A stretch of DNA of 64,000 nucleotides from Soehngenia longivitae (GCF_004684055.1 NZ_SRIB01000009.1:1-64000), one strand, 5' to 3'; counted from the first letter of the stretch, positions 8,564-17,451 are shown. Made by a program: numbers and translations. Notes: generated by a model not told the origin, from the sequence alone.

Positions 8564-8935
8564 ATGGATTATTTAGCACAAAAGGTAGCTTATTTAAAAG
8601 GTCTTGCAGATGGTTTAGGAATTGATGATAACACAAAAGAAGGAAAGTTGTTATTGAGTATTGTTGAGACTTTAGAGGATTTTTCTGATGTTATTGATGA
8701 TTTAATTGAAGATCATATGGATTTAGAAGAGTATGTTAACTTCATAGATGAAGATTTAGCTGATGTTGAAGAAGACATTTATGGTGACGAAAGTGACTAC
8801 GAATTTGACGATGACGATTTTGATTTTGAAGAATATGATGATGATCAATGCTGCAGAGATGGTAGCTGTGATTGTAATAAAGACAATTATGGCTTAGAAG
8901 AGTATATGGAAGATGAAGAAGTAAAACAAGACTAA
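8564..8935 (+). CDS. Acidic CD1247-like small protein with a cysteine cluster
   Basis: 123 aa. The N-terminal ~65 residues (YLAQKVAYLKGLADGLGI, then a Leu/Ile/Asp helix) match the clostridial family named after CD1247, of unknown function and usually found by efp and asp23. After that comes an extremely acidic stretch (DDDDFDFEEYDDD) and a short cluster CCRDGSCDC that could bind a metal. AGGAGGGG precedes the ATG. Relatives usually end in a zinc-ribbon-like part; here only the small cluster is present. It follows efp by 11 bases and ends in a strong hairpin. Confidence 0.7.
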   Translation: MDYLAQKVAYLKGLADGLGIDDNTKEGKLLLSIVETLEDFSDVIDDLIEDHMDLEEYVNFIDEDLADVEEDIYGDESDYEFDDDDFDFEEYDDDQCCRDGSCDCNKDNYGLEEYMEDEEVKQD

Positions 8936-8974
8936 TATTAGAAGCCTAGAGCCTAGCTTTAGGCTTCTAATATT
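8934..8974. terminator. Strong hairpin after the efp operon
   Basis: Perfect 15-bp arms (8934-8948 and 8960-8974) around an 11-base loop, overlapping the stop codon of the preceding gene. Only a weak T-tract follows on the plus strand, so termination may be partial. Confidence 0.75.
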
Positions 8975-8996
8975 AAAAACACATATGTCATGACAA

Positions 8997-9025
8997 TTGT
9001 AAACAGAAAATGGCTTTGGTATAAT
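8997..9025 (+). promoter_or_regulatory. SigmaA-type promoter for asp23-nusB-xse operon
   Basis: TTGTAA (8997-9002), 17-bp spacer, TATAAT (9020-9025), starting 22 bp after the upstream hairpin and 23 bp before the asp23 start. Confidence 0.7.
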
Positions 9026-9047
9026 TGTTTCAAGAGGAGGGATTTAA

Positions 9048-9434
9048 TTGTCTAAAAACGAATACATTGAAGATGTAAATAATGCGAATATAAAAATATC
9101 AAAAGATGTTTTATTATCTATAGCTGCTAAGGCAATCTCTTCAATTGAAGGGGTAGAACTATCAAATACTGGTGGCGGGATTGCTGATATAATCAACAGA
9201 AAAAATATATCAAAAGGTATTAAAGTTGAAATTAAAGATAGTGACGTGACTATTGATTTATTCATTTCAGTAAAATATGGATATAAGGTTAATGAAGTTG
9301 GCTATGATATTCAAAATAAAGTTAAAGACTCAATTGAACAGATGACGGATTTGAATGTAAAAGAAATAAATGTGCACATAGAGAATTTAATAACAGGAAA
9401 AGAAGAGATTAGTGAAACTATTGACAATGATTAG
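9048..9434 (+). CDS. Asp23/Gls24 family envelope stress protein
   Basis: 128 aa. It starts at TTG 9048 with GAGGAGGG upstream. The family has a single alpha/beta domain; here it shows the usual KISKDVLLSIAAKAISSIEGV start and the VEIKDSDVTIDLFISVKYGY and IQNKVKDSIEQMTDLNVKEINVHIENL blocks. Members cluster at the cell envelope and are induced by envelope stress in several Gram-positives, but the biochemical role is unknown. First gene after a promoter, followed by nusB. Confidence 0.85.
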   Translation: MSKNEYIEDVNNANIKISKDVLLSIAAKAISSIEGVELSNTGGGIADIINRKNISKGIKVEIKDSDVTIDLFISVKYGYKVNEVGYDIQNKVKDSIEQMTDLNVKEINVHIENLITGKEEISETIDND

Positions 9435-9445
9435 AAGGGATAAAT

Positions 9446-9847
9446 ATGGGAAGAAAACAAACTCGTGAAGCACTAATGCAATTAATTTATCAAATGGATT
9501 TAAACAAAAATTTTTCTAAGGAAGAAGTAATTAATTTTTTGGATAATTTTGATATGAGTGATTGTGAAATTGGTTACTTACAAGAATCTGCCTATGGAGT
9601 AATTGATAATTTAGAGAATATTAATAAATTGATTGAAAAATATACCGAAGGTTGGACTTTAGATAGATTACCTAAAGTTGATTTATCTATTTTGAGAATT
9701 GCTTTTTATGAAATCATATACAGAGAAGATATTCCGGTTGAAGTATCAATAAATGAAGCCATAGAAATAGCTAAAAAGTATAGTACTCCTGATGCTTTTA
9801 AATACATTAATGGTGTCTTAGGTAGCTTTGTGAGGGCTAAGGATTAA
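9446..9847 (+). CDS. nusB: Transcription antitermination factor NusB
   Basis: 133 aa, all-helical RNA-binding factor that with NusE binds boxA in rRNA leader transcripts. The start GRKQTREALMQLIYQMDLN is the classical NusB N-terminus, and VDLSILRIAFYEIIYREDIPVEVSINEAIEIAKKY and FKYINGVLGSF (C-terminal helices) are conserved. Full length, AAGGGA upstream, two bases before the next gene. Confidence 0.95.
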   Translation: MGRKQTREALMQLIYQMDLNKNFSKEEVINFLDNFDMSDCEIGYLQESAYGVIDNLENINKLIEKYTEGWTLDRLPKVDLSILRIAFYEIIYREDIPVEVSINEAIEIAKKYSTPDAFKYINGVLGSFVRAKD

Positions 9848-9849
9848 TT

Positions 9850-10791
9850 ATGAATGACTTATATTTAGGTATAGATACAAGCAATTATACTTCATCTATT
9901 GCTGTTATAAATGACGATGGTACAATTTTGGAGGATAGGAGAATTATTTTAGATGTTCCATATGGCAAGAAAGGTTTAAGACAGCAGGAAGCTGTATTTC
10001 AGCATGTGAAAAACATACCATTATTGTTTGAAAAAACTGATTTTGACATTAATAAGGTAAATGCTATAGCGGTAAGCATAAAACCAAGACAACTACCAAA
10101 TTCTTACATGCCTGTTTTTAATGTTGGTTTAAGTTACGCTAAAGTCATATCACATTTAAATGATATACCTATAAAATTATTTAGTCATCAAGAAGGGCAT
10201 ATAGCTTCTTTAATATATACAAATGATGTCTTTGAAGATGTATTTATAGCTTTACATTTATCTGGCGGAACAACTGAAGTAGTTCTTGTAAATAATGCTG
10301 GCAATTTTTACACAACTATTTTAGGTGGAACGGAAGACATCAGTATTGGACAGCTTATCGATAGAATTGGTGTTTATGCTGGAATAAGTTTCCCATGTGG
10401 CAGAAGAATGGAGGAAATTTCAAGAAACGGAAAAATTTTAAACATTGATTTGCCTAAACCTCAAGCATCAATATGGGTAAATTTATCAGGTTTAGAAAAT
10501 TTCTATAAAAAATTAATTGACAGCAATAAATACAAAACTGAAGATATTTTTTATACATTATTTTTTAATATTGCTCTTTTTATAGATAGATTAATCAGAG
10601 AAGCTATATCTATACATCATATATCAAGTGTTTTGATTGTTGGTGGGGTTATTTCAAATAATATAATTAAAAATTATTTGTCCAATAGTTTTTATGAGGC
10701 TAAAATATATTTTCCTGAAAAAAATCTATCTTCTGACAATGCAGTAGGCATTGCATATTTGGGCAAATATAAACTTGGCTGGGAGGATTAA
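9850..10791 (+). CDS. TsaD/Kae1-like paralog (O-sialoglycoprotein endopeptidase-like family)
   Basis: 313 aa of the ASKHA fold. It begins LYLGIDTSNYTSSIAV as TsaD does and keeps the metal-binding set: HQEGH (HxxxH) near residue 115 and the Asp in SSDNAVGIAYLG near the C-terminus, plus the glycine-rich LHLSGGTTEV and IVGGVISNN. TsaD itself adds the threonylcarbamoyl group of t6A37 in tRNA. This gene belongs to a second clostridial lineage located by nusB/xseA; sequence around the substrate site differs, for example SIKPRQLPNSYMP in place of the canonical TxGPGL loop. It is likely not the t6A enzyme, which should be elsewhere in the genome. Function unknown. Confidence 0.7.
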   Translation: MNDLYLGIDTSNYTSSIAVINDDGTILEDRRIILDVPYGKKGLRQQEAVFQHVKNIPLLFEKTDFDINKVNAIAVSIKPRQLPNSYMPVFNVGLSYAKVISHLNDIPIKLFSHQEGHIASLIYTNDVFEDVFIALHLSGGTTEVVLVNNAGNFYTTILGGTEDISIGQLIDRIGVYAGISFPCGRRMEEISRNGKILNIDLPKPQASIWVNLSGLENFYKKLIDSNKYKTEDIFYTLFFNIALFIDRLIREAISIHHISSVLIVGGVISNNIIKNYLSNSFYEAKIYFPEKNLSSDNAVGIAYLGKYKLGWED

Positions 10792-10792
10792 T

Positions 10793-12007
10793 ATGAAGCC
10801 CTTAAGGGTAACTGAGATAAACAATTATATAAAAAAAATATTTTCTCAAGATATCTTACTGCCTGAAGTTAGCATTGTCGGGGAGATCTCAAATTTATCT
10901 AAGCATTATGCTAGTGGGCATATTTATTTTAATCTTAAGGATGAGAATTCAAAATTAAAATGTGTGATGTTTAAATCCTATGTTCAATCATCTGATATAG
11001 AATTAAAAGAAGGATTGAAAGTTATAGCATCGGGAAATATATCTATTTATGAGAAAGATGGTATTTATCAGTTATATGTAAAAAAAATTCAAAAAGATGG
11101 CATAGGAGAACTTTATACAGCATTTGAGGAACTAAAACAAAAGTTACAGAAAGAAGGCTTGTTTGATGTAAATCATAAAATATCAATTCCAGAATATCCT
11201 AAGAAAATAGGTATAATTACATCACTTACAGGAGCTGTAATCAGAGATATTTTGAGGATAATTAAAAGAAGATTTCCTCCAGTTAATATAATAATATATC
11301 CCTCTCAAGTACAAGGAGAAAAAGCTATTGACCAAATTATTGAAGGACTTTCATATTTAGATTCTATAGAAGATATAGATACTATTATATTGGCTAGAGG
11401 CGGCGGAGCCATCGATGAATTATTCATATTTAATGATGAAAGATTAGCACGAGCAATTTATGATGTACATAAACCCATAATTTCAGCAGTAGGACACGAA
11501 ACGGATTTTACCATTGCAGACTTTGTAGCCGACTTAAGAGCAGCTACACCATCAGAAGCAGCAGAATTAGCGGTAAAGGATATAAATGTTCTATTGAGCA
11601 AAATAGAAGAAATGAGAAATAGTATAATAAAAACAGTATTAAATTTTTTATTCCAGTATACAAGTGATTTGCATAGGACTGAAAAAGCTTTAAAATTCTA
11701 TAATCCACAGTTTATCTTAGATGATAAAAAAGTTGAATTGGATAATACAATTCAAAAAATCACTTTTATTGTAAATAAAACAATTGATGAGAAAAATATA
11801 AACTTAGAAAGACAAAAAATAAAACTAAATTCATATGATCCTGAATATGTTTTACAACGAGGATATGCACTAATAACTGATGAAAATGGGAAAATAGTAA
11901 CTAGTGTAGAAACTGTTGTAAATGGAATGAATTTAAAACTTAATTTAAAAGATGGAGAAGTTAATACAGAGGTAAAATCAATTTCTAAAAAGGGGAGATA
12001 TTCGTGA
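10793..12007 (+). CDS. xseA: Exodeoxyribonuclease VII large subunit
   Basis: 404 aa from ATG 10793 (GGAGG upstream). The N-terminal OB fold is at residues ~7-105 (VGEISNLSKHYASGHIYFNLKD), followed by the catalytic domain (RIIKRRFPPVN, LARGGGAIDELFIFNDE, SAVGHETDFTIADFVADLRAATPSEAAEL) and a coiled coil that binds XseB. The enzyme degrades single-stranded DNA in both directions. The C-terminal QRGYALITDENGK element is intact. Overlaps xseB by four bases. Confidence 0.95.
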   Translation: MKPLRVTEINNYIKKIFSQDILLPEVSIVGEISNLSKHYASGHIYFNLKDENSKLKCVMFKSYVQSSDIELKEGLKVIASGNISIYEKDGIYQLYVKKIQKDGIGELYTAFEELKQKLQKEGLFDVNHKISIPEYPKKIGIITSLTGAVIRDILRIIKRRFPPVNIIIYPSQVQGEKAIDQIIEGLSYLDSIEDIDTIILARGGGAIDELFIFNDERLARAIYDVHKPIISAVGHETDFTIADFVADLRAATPSEAAELAVKDINVLLSKIEEMRNSIIKTVLNFLFQYTSDLHRTEKALKFYNPQFILDDKKVELDNTIQKITFIVNKTIDEKNINLERQKIKLNSYDPEYVLQRGYALITDENGKIVTSVETVVNGMNLKLNLKDGEVNTEVKSISKKGRYS

Positions 12008-12252
12008 ATAATGAAGATATGACCTATGAAAAAGCATACGAGAGATTAAATTTGATTCTTGATGAACTAGAGAATGGTGGTTTAAATTTGAGCGATGTAT
12101 TTATGAAGTTCAAGGAAGCAATGAGTCTTTATGAGTATTGCAAAAGTACTTTAGATAAATTTGAAGGGGAGGTAAAAGTTCTTCTCAAAGAAGATGATAA
12201 AATAAGTGAAGTTGATTTTAATGACGAGTATAGGGAGAATGATTATGCTTGA
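12004..12252 (+). CDS. xseB: Exodeoxyribonuclease VII small subunit
   Basis: 82 aa from GTG 12004, overlapping the xseA stop (GTGA). It contains the family signature YEKAYERLNLILDELENGGL followed by a helical hairpin (FKEAMSLYEYCKSTLDKFE). Several copies coat the XseA coiled coil. It overlaps ispA by eight bases. Confidence 0.92.
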   Translation: MNNEDMTYEKAYERLNLILDELENGGLNLSDVFMKFKEAMSLYEYCKSTLDKFEGEVKVLLKEDDKISEVDFNDEYRENDYA

Positions 12253-13090
12253 AGAATTATTTAAAGAGTATATACCTTTATTAGATAACGAGCTAGAAAG
12301 CATTATAGCACCTAAAAAAATGTATCAAGAAAGATTATATGAATCAATGAAATACAGCCTTTTCTCTGGAGGAAAAAGATTAAGACCCATGCTATTTCTC
12401 ATGTCATATACTTTGTTTTCAAACAATTTAAAAATAGCTTTGCCATTTGCGGCTTCGATAGAGATGATTCATACCTATTCGTTGATTCATGACGATTTGC
12501 CGTCCATGGATAATGATGATTATAGAAGAGGAAAACTTACTAGCCACAAGATGTTTGGAGAATCTTTAGCTATTTTAACAGGCGATGCGCTATTTAATTT
12601 AGCTTACGAAACAATTTTGAAATTAACTATGGAGATAAATGATTATCGGGTAAGAAGAGCAGGTTATGAAATATCAAAGGCTGCTGGATATTCTGGCATG
12701 ATTTTAGGTCAAGTTATAGATACATGTGAAGATGAATTAAACTCAAGCGAAATAATGTACATGTATTCTTTAAAGACAGCTGAATTGATAAGAGCAAGTA
12801 TTTCTACTGGGGCTATACTCGGCGGAGCAAACAATGAGCAAATCTTAATATTAGATGAATTTGGCAAATATTTAGGGATTTCATATCAAATTCAAGATGA
12901 TATTTTAGATTTGGATAAAGATAAAGAAATTAATAAGTTGACACTGTCAAAATATCATTCAAAAGATCAATTAATAAATTTAATTAACGAATCAAATGAA
13001 AAATGTTTGAACTTATTATCACAATTAGATAATTTAAACACCTCTTTTTTTGAAGAATTAGTCAACAAATTAGCTTATCGAAATATTTAA
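12245..13090 (+). CDS. ispA: Polyprenyl synthetase (farnesyl/geranylgeranyl diphosphate synthase)
   Basis: 281 aa from ATG 12245 with GGGAG upstream. Condenses isopentenyl diphosphate with allylic diphosphates. First Asp-rich motif HDDLPSMDNDDYRRG, second DDILDLDKD, SGGKRLRPML for diphosphate binding, GQVIDT and the KTAELIRAS block are all present, so it should be active. The second Asp-rich motif is followed by a slightly short C-terminus. It is the last protein gene before the OLE RNA, the position expected from other OLE-bearing Firmicutes. No dxs follows, unlike many relatives. Confidence 0.9.
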   Translation: MLEELFKEYIPLLDNELESIIAPKKMYQERLYESMKYSLFSGGKRLRPMLFLMSYTLFSNNLKIALPFAASIEMIHTYSLIHDDLPSMDNDDYRRGKLTSHKMFGESLAILTGDALFNLAYETILKLTMEINDYRVRRAGYEISKAAGYSGMILGQVIDTCEDELNSSEIMYMYSLKTAELIRASISTGAILGGANNEQILILDEFGKYLGISYQIQDDILDLDKDKEINKLTLSKYHSKDQLINLINESNEKCLNLLSQLDNLNTSFFEELVNKLAYRNI

Positions 13091-13093
13091 AAG

Positions 13094-13122
13094 TTGAAAA
13101 ATACAAGAAATTATGTTATACT
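13094..13122 (+). promoter_or_regulatory. Promoter of the OLE RNA
   Basis: TTGAAA (13094-13099), a 17-bp spacer and TATACT (13117-13122). Transcription would start about 13129-13130, matching the 5' side of the RNA's closing stem. Confidence 0.75.
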
Positions 13123-13129
13123 AATTATA

Positions 13130-13743
13130 GTTATAGTGGTACAGTATTCTAGTCAGCTCAGCTATTTCTGAGGGCGGGCCTAAAAATCCGTCAAAGAGCA
13201 TATCGATGAAGTTCCTTATGTTTGGCTTGCGACGCCCAGTCGTGGGCTTTCATAAGGAGTAAGAAGGATGGGGCGATCTGCAATGGCATGCGGGCGTAGA
13301 CCCTACCTTCGTGGAGACATAGTATAGTGATAAATAGTACTATACTATGATAAACCTGCAACAAAAACATCAAATTAAATTTGCAGAGTAGCTTGCCTTG
13401 AGTGGGGTAGTGCGGATGATAAGTTCAGAATTAAAGGTTCAGGGCCCGAAACTTTAGTTCTCTGTTATCGAAACCTAACCTGCAAAAGAGGATAGGAAAT
13501 AGTATGGCTGTAGAGGAAAACTCCTAGACTGTTCACGTTGTTGAGATAACTAGGGGATTACAGTGCGGACTAAGTGGCAATCCAGTCTTGCTTTTGGCGA
13601 CAAAGCAGTGGCGAGATTAAAGGGAAACCGCTGAACCGGCGACGGGCAGTTCTTGTCAGGGAAATCCTGCTGGACCTAAAGCCGTAAGATTTACTCTAGT
13701 TATTACCACTCGTTAAGCTGATAGCAGTGCTGTCAGCTTTTTT
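13130..13743 (+). ncRNA. ole: OLE (ornate, large, extremophilic) RNA
   Basis: A ~614-nt segment with no plausible protein gene and a base composition richer in G than its surroundings. Structure is visible: a closing stem AGTGGTA (13135-13141) with TACCACT (13704-13710), CCTTATG/CATAAGG, GCCCA-GTCG-TGGGC, AGTATAGT/ACTATACT, GGATT/AATCC and a final terminator hairpin. Its place between ispA and a four-helix DUF21-like membrane protein, upstream of tlyA and recN, is the diagnostic context of OLE RNA, as is the ~600-nt size. OLE forms a membrane ribonucleoprotein with OapA and is linked to stress tolerance in Bacillus halodurans. The call rests on context, size and structure, not on an alignment. 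Confidence 0.9.
13715..13743 (+). terminator. Intrinsic terminator at the OLE RNA 3' end
   Basis: An 11-bp stem (13715-13725 with 13729-13739, one G-T pair) followed by a T-run to 13743. It would end most OLE transcripts before oapA, so oapA expression needs read-through or its own start. Confidence 0.85.
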
Positions 13744-13769
13744 ACATATATACATTACCAGGAGGAATT

Positions 13770-14369
13770 ATGTCAAAAATAGGTGAAGATAATTTTTATA
13801 ATAAATATAATTTAAAATGGGTAATTCCCATAACTATATGGACTTTTGTTATTTCGATAATATTGTCAATTTTTTCTGAAAGTTTAGTAAAAAGATTTGA
13901 TTTAGTTGTAGCTTTCATTATATTGCTTGTGATAATTTTAATTGGTATTATATTTGACGTTGTTGGAGTAGCGGTGACAAGTGCAAATGAGAAACCTTTT
14001 CATGCGATGGCAGCTAATAAAATTCCGGAAGCTAAAATTGCAATTAAATTGGTTAGAAATGCTGGGAAAGTAAGTAATTTTTGTAATGATGTTATAGGAG
14101 ATATAAGTGGAATATTGTCTGGAGCTATTTCTGCAAGTATAGTTATCAAACTTGTCGAAAGTTTCTCATTTATAAATATCACAATAATAACTATATTATT
14201 GACAGCTTTTACTGCATCTATGACAGTAGGTGGCAAAGGTATAGGCAAGAGTATTGCAATGAATAACGATGAAAGAATTGTTTATTGGTTGGCAAAAATT
14301 TTAAAATTCATTGAAATTACTTTTAAAATAAAATTTTTCCCGGAAAAGAATAATAAGAGTAACAAATAA
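13770..14369 (+). CDS. oapA: OLE-associated membrane protein OapA
   Basis: 199 aa with four predicted membrane helices (about residues 18-36, 45-68, 107-130, 133-155), as known for OapA. The loop after helix 2 (VTSANEKPFHAMAANKIPEAK) and the following RNAGKVSNFCNDVIGD block resemble the DUF21 domain of Mg/Co-efflux-type proteins, to which OapA is distantly related. Asp/Glu/Arg-rich ends would face the cytosol and the RNA. A lysine-rich C-terminus (FFPEKNNKSNK) may help RNA binding (inference). AGGAGG precedes the ATG, 27 bases after the OLE terminator. Confidence 0.9.
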   Translation: MSKIGEDNFYNKYNLKWVIPITIWTFVISIILSIFSESLVKRFDLVVAFIILLVIILIGIIFDVVGVAVTSANEKPFHAMAANKIPEAKIAIKLVRNAGKVSNFCNDVIGDISGILSGAISASIVIKLVESFSFINITIITILLTAFTASMTVGGKGIGKSIAMNNDERIVYWLAKILKFIEITFKIKFFPEKNNKSNK

Positions 14370-14384
14370 GATAAGGAGTATTTT

Positions 14385-15176
14385 ATGCAAAAAAAAAGAG
14401 CAGATGTACTGTTATATGAAAAAGCTTTAGTTGATTCAAGAGAAAAGGCTAAGAGAGTTATAATGGAAGGTGTAGTTTATGTTGGCGAAAACAAAGTAGA
14501 AAAACCGGGAGAATTATACTCAGATGATACTGAGTTTATAATAAAATCAAATCCATTAAAATATGTTAGTAGAGGCGGACTAAAATTAGAAAAAGCTATT
14601 GAGTATTTTGAATTAAACTTAGTTGATAAAATTTGTATGGATATTGGAGCATCAACTGGTGGATTTACTGATTGCATGCTTCAAAACGGTGCAAAAAAAG
14701 TATATGCAGTTGATGTAGGATATGGCCAACTTGATTGGAAGATAAGAAATGATAGCAGAGTTGTTGTGCTAGAACGTACAAATATAAGAAAACTTGACAT
14801 AAGTACAATAAAAGATAAAATTGATTTTATAAGTATAGACGTAAGTTTCATTAGTCTTGAATTGGTATTGCCTGTAGCTGAAAAACTATTAAATGATGAT
14901 GGCATTATTATAGCTCTAATAAAGCCACAATTTGAAGCGGGCAAAGACAAGGTTGGGAAAAAAGGAATTATAAAAGATAAAAATATTCATGTAGAAACAA
15001 TAAATAAAGTAATTGATTTTTCTAAAACTATTGGCCTATATGCTAAAAAATTGACTTATTCTCCTATCAAAGGAACAACTGGAAATATTGAATTTCTTAT
15101 TATGTTAAATAGAAAAGAAGGAATAACGAGTAATAGTGCAGAAGAAGTGGTATTAAATGCACATGAACAATTATAG
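14385..15176 (+). CDS. tlyA: TlyA family rRNA 2'-O-methyltransferase
   Basis: 263 aa. An S4 RNA-binding domain (residues ~3-60, RADVLLYEKALVDSREKAKRV) is followed by a FtsJ-like Rossmann methyltransferase with the SAM motif MDIGASTGGFTDCML and VYAVDVGYGQLDWKIRND. The KPQFEAGKDKVGKKGII block carries a catalytic Lys. TlyA homologues methylate ribosomal RNA riboses. The OLE-oapA-tlyA-recN order is a hallmark of this operon in Firmicutes; argR, often between tlyA and recN, is absent. Confidence 0.9.
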   Translation: MQKKRADVLLYEKALVDSREKAKRVIMEGVVYVGENKVEKPGELYSDDTEFIIKSNPLKYVSRGGLKLEKAIEYFELNLVDKICMDIGASTGGFTDCMLQNGAKKVYAVDVGYGQLDWKIRNDSRVVVLERTNIRKLDISTIKDKIDFISIDVSFISLELVLPVAEKLLNDDGIIIALIKPQFEAGKDKVGKKGIIKDKNIHVETINKVIDFSKTIGLYAKKLTYSPIKGTTGNIEFLIMLNRKEGITSNSAEEVVLNAHEQL

Positions 15177-15187
15177 TAGGTGAGAAT

Positions 15188-16861
15188 ATGCTTAGGAAAC
15201 TACATATAAAGAATTTTGCCATCATAGATAATTTAACTATCGATTTTGATAATGGCTTTAATGTTTTGACAGGAGAAACAGGATCAGGGAAATCAATTAT
15301 AATCGAAGCTCTAGGAGTTGTGCTTGGCGGAAGAAGTAATAAAGAAATGATTAAAACTGGTTCAGATTCAGCATATGTTGAAGCTTTGTTTTATGTGGAT
15401 TCCTATATTAAAAATAAATTAGATGAATTTGGTATTGAGTATGACGAGTTACTGGTGATATCTCGGGAAATATATGCTGGTCAACCTAGCATAGCTAGAG
15501 TTAACAATAAAACAGTTACAAATAATGTATTAAATGCGATTACATCAAATTTAATAGACATATTTGGACAACATGAACACCAATCTTTATTAGATGAAAA
15601 GAATCACATACAAATATTAGATTCGTTTTTATTTGATGAATCAAAATCACTATTACTTGAAATAAACCAGCTTTATGATGAGTATTTAGCGATTAGAGAA
15701 AAAAAGAAAGACATGGAAATCGACAGCATACAGCGTGAAAGAGAGCTAGATTTAATAAAATACCAAATAGATGAGATTAACTCAGCAAGTTTAACTTCTG
15801 ATGATGAAAATATAGAATATGAGTATAAAAAAATTAACAATTTAGAAGAAATATTTAAGTATGGAAATAAAGCTCTGGATTATATAAAGGGAGATTATTT
15901 GGAACAAAATGCTTTAGATATGATCGATAAGAGTCTCTCACAACTTAAAGATTTGCTTAAGTTAGATGATGTTTTTCAAATCTATTACGATGAATTGCAA
16001 AATTATAGATTTGAAATCAGCGAGTTGTCTTTAAAGATTAATAATTATTTAAGTTCTTTATATTATGACGAAGAAAGATTATTATTTCTTAGAGAAAGAT
16101 TAGATACTATAAATTCATTAAAGAAGAAATATGGCAATTCAATAAATGAAATTCTAAGTTATAAAAATAATTTAGAAGAAAAATATGAGTTATTAACAAA
16201 TCTCGAAAATGAACTAAAGATTCTTGATGAAAAATTAAATATTCTAGAAAAAAATATAATAAACAAATCTAATAAGTTAACTAAATATCGCCAAAATGTT
16301 GCAAAAGAACTTGAAGAGAATATTAAAAAACAATTATTGTTTTTAAATATGGAAAATGTAAATTTTGTTGTGAATTTTAACAAGAGACAAACTATTTCAA
16401 GAAATGGCATTGATGAAATTGAATTTTTAATTTCGACAAATCTAGGTGAAAAATTAAAACCTTTATCTAAGATAATTTCTGGTGGAGAGATGTCTAGAAT
16501 TATGCTAGCATTAAAAGCTATTTTTGCAGACCGGGACAATATTCCTTCTTTAGTCTTTGATGAAATAGATACTGGTATTAGTGGGAGAACTGCTCAATTA
16601 GTTGGAGAAAAAATTAAAGAAATATCCAAAACCCATCAAGTTATTGCAATCTCTCATTTGCCTCAGATTGTTGCCTTAGCGGATTCACATTTTTCTATAT
16701 ATAAGTCATCAGAGGATAATATAACAATCACAAGAGTATCTAAATTGTCTTTTGAGGAAAGAATAAGAGAGTTGGCTAGAATGTTAGGAGGTGTTTCTAT
16801 AACAGATACTACTTTAAGGCATGCCAAAGAAATGCTAGAAATGACGAATGCTAAGCATTGA
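15188..16861 (+). CDS. recN: DNA repair ATPase RecN
   Basis: 557 aa SMC-like protein. Walker A GETGSGKS near residue 32, a long coiled coil (~150-370), ABC signature SGGEMSRIMLALKA and Walker B VFDEIDTGISGRTA near the C-terminus. It acts early in double-strand break repair by gathering DNA ends. Full length. The LexA box search upstream found none, so it is probably expressed from the operon. Confidence 0.95.
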   Translation: MLRKLHIKNFAIIDNLTIDFDNGFNVLTGETGSGKSIIIEALGVVLGGRSNKEMIKTGSDSAYVEALFYVDSYIKNKLDEFGIEYDELLVISREIYAGQPSIARVNNKTVTNNVLNAITSNLIDIFGQHEHQSLLDEKNHIQILDSFLFDESKSLLLEINQLYDEYLAIREKKKDMEIDSIQRERELDLIKYQIDEINSASLTSDDENIEYEYKKINNLEEIFKYGNKALDYIKGDYLEQNALDMIDKSLSQLKDLLKLDDVFQIYYDELQNYRFEISELSLKINNYLSSLYYDEERLLFLRERLDTINSLKKKYGNSINEILSYKNNLEEKYELLTNLENELKILDEKLNILEKNIINKSNKLTKYRQNVAKELEENIKKQLLFLNMENVNFVVNFNKRQTISRNGIDEIEFLISTNLGEKLKPLSKIISGGEMSRIMLALKAIFADRDNIPSLVFDEIDTGISGRTAQLVGEKIKEISKTHQVIAISHLPQIVALADSHFSIYKSSEDNITITRVSKLSFEERIRELARMLGGVSITDTTLRHAKEMLEMTNAKH

Positions 16862-16914
16862 TTTGTTTAATATGATATAATAAGCTCGAATTAAATTTAT
16901 AATGGAGGTACATG

Positions 16915-17451
16915 ATGCCATATATAGAAAAAACCATGAAATCCGAACGGATATATGATGGTAAAATATTAAATTTAAGAGTAGATACTGTAGAATTGCC
17001 GGATAAAAAATACTCAAAGAGAGAAATTGTTGAGCATCCTGGAGCAGTGGCTATTATTGCTGTCAATGAAAAGAACGAATTGATTATAATTAGACAGTAT
17101 AGGAAAGCTATTGACAGAGTATTATTGGAGATACCTGCTGGTAAATTAGAATTAAATGAAGAACCGATTGAATCTGCAAAAAGAGAATTAAAAGAAGAGA
17201 CAGGATATATCGCAGATAAAATTGAATATGTAATGGAATTCTATACTTCACCTGGATTCAGTAATGAGAAAATATATCTTTTTCTTGCACAAGGTCTCAC
17301 TCCGGGCGAACAAGAGCTTGAGATTGGCGAATATATAGATGTAGAAAAATACAGCTTAGAGGAATTGATGAAAATGATCAAACTTGGTGAAATAGTTGAT
17401 AGCAAGACAATAGTTGGCATAAATTATTATTATAATTTGATCAATAAGTAA
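16915..17451 (+). CDS. nudF: Nudix hydrolase, ADP-ribose pyrophosphatase type
   Basis: 178 aa from the ATG at 16915 (GGAGG upstream; an ATG at 16912 is also possible). The Nudix box is intact, with GKLELNEEPIESAKRELKEE then TGY (residues ~80-105). The N-terminal domain-swap strand (ERIYDGKILNLRVDTVELPDK) and the EFYTSPGFSNEKIYLFLAQGL tail match ADP-ribose pyrophosphatases. It precedes xerD as in many clostridia. Confidence 0.9.
   Translation: MPYIEKTMKSERIYDGKILNLRVDTVELPDKKYSKREIVEHPGAVAIIAVNEKNELIIIRQYRKAIDRVLLEIPAGKLELNEEPIESAKRELKEETGYIADKIEYVMEFYTSPGFSNEKIYLFLAQGLTPGEQELEIGEYIDVEKYSLEELMKMIKLGEIVDSKTIVGINYYYNLINK

Noticed and set aside
13191-13373. A minus-strand open frame inside the OLE RNA
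   Set aside because: No ribosome site, no family likeness, and the region is a structured RNA on the other strand.
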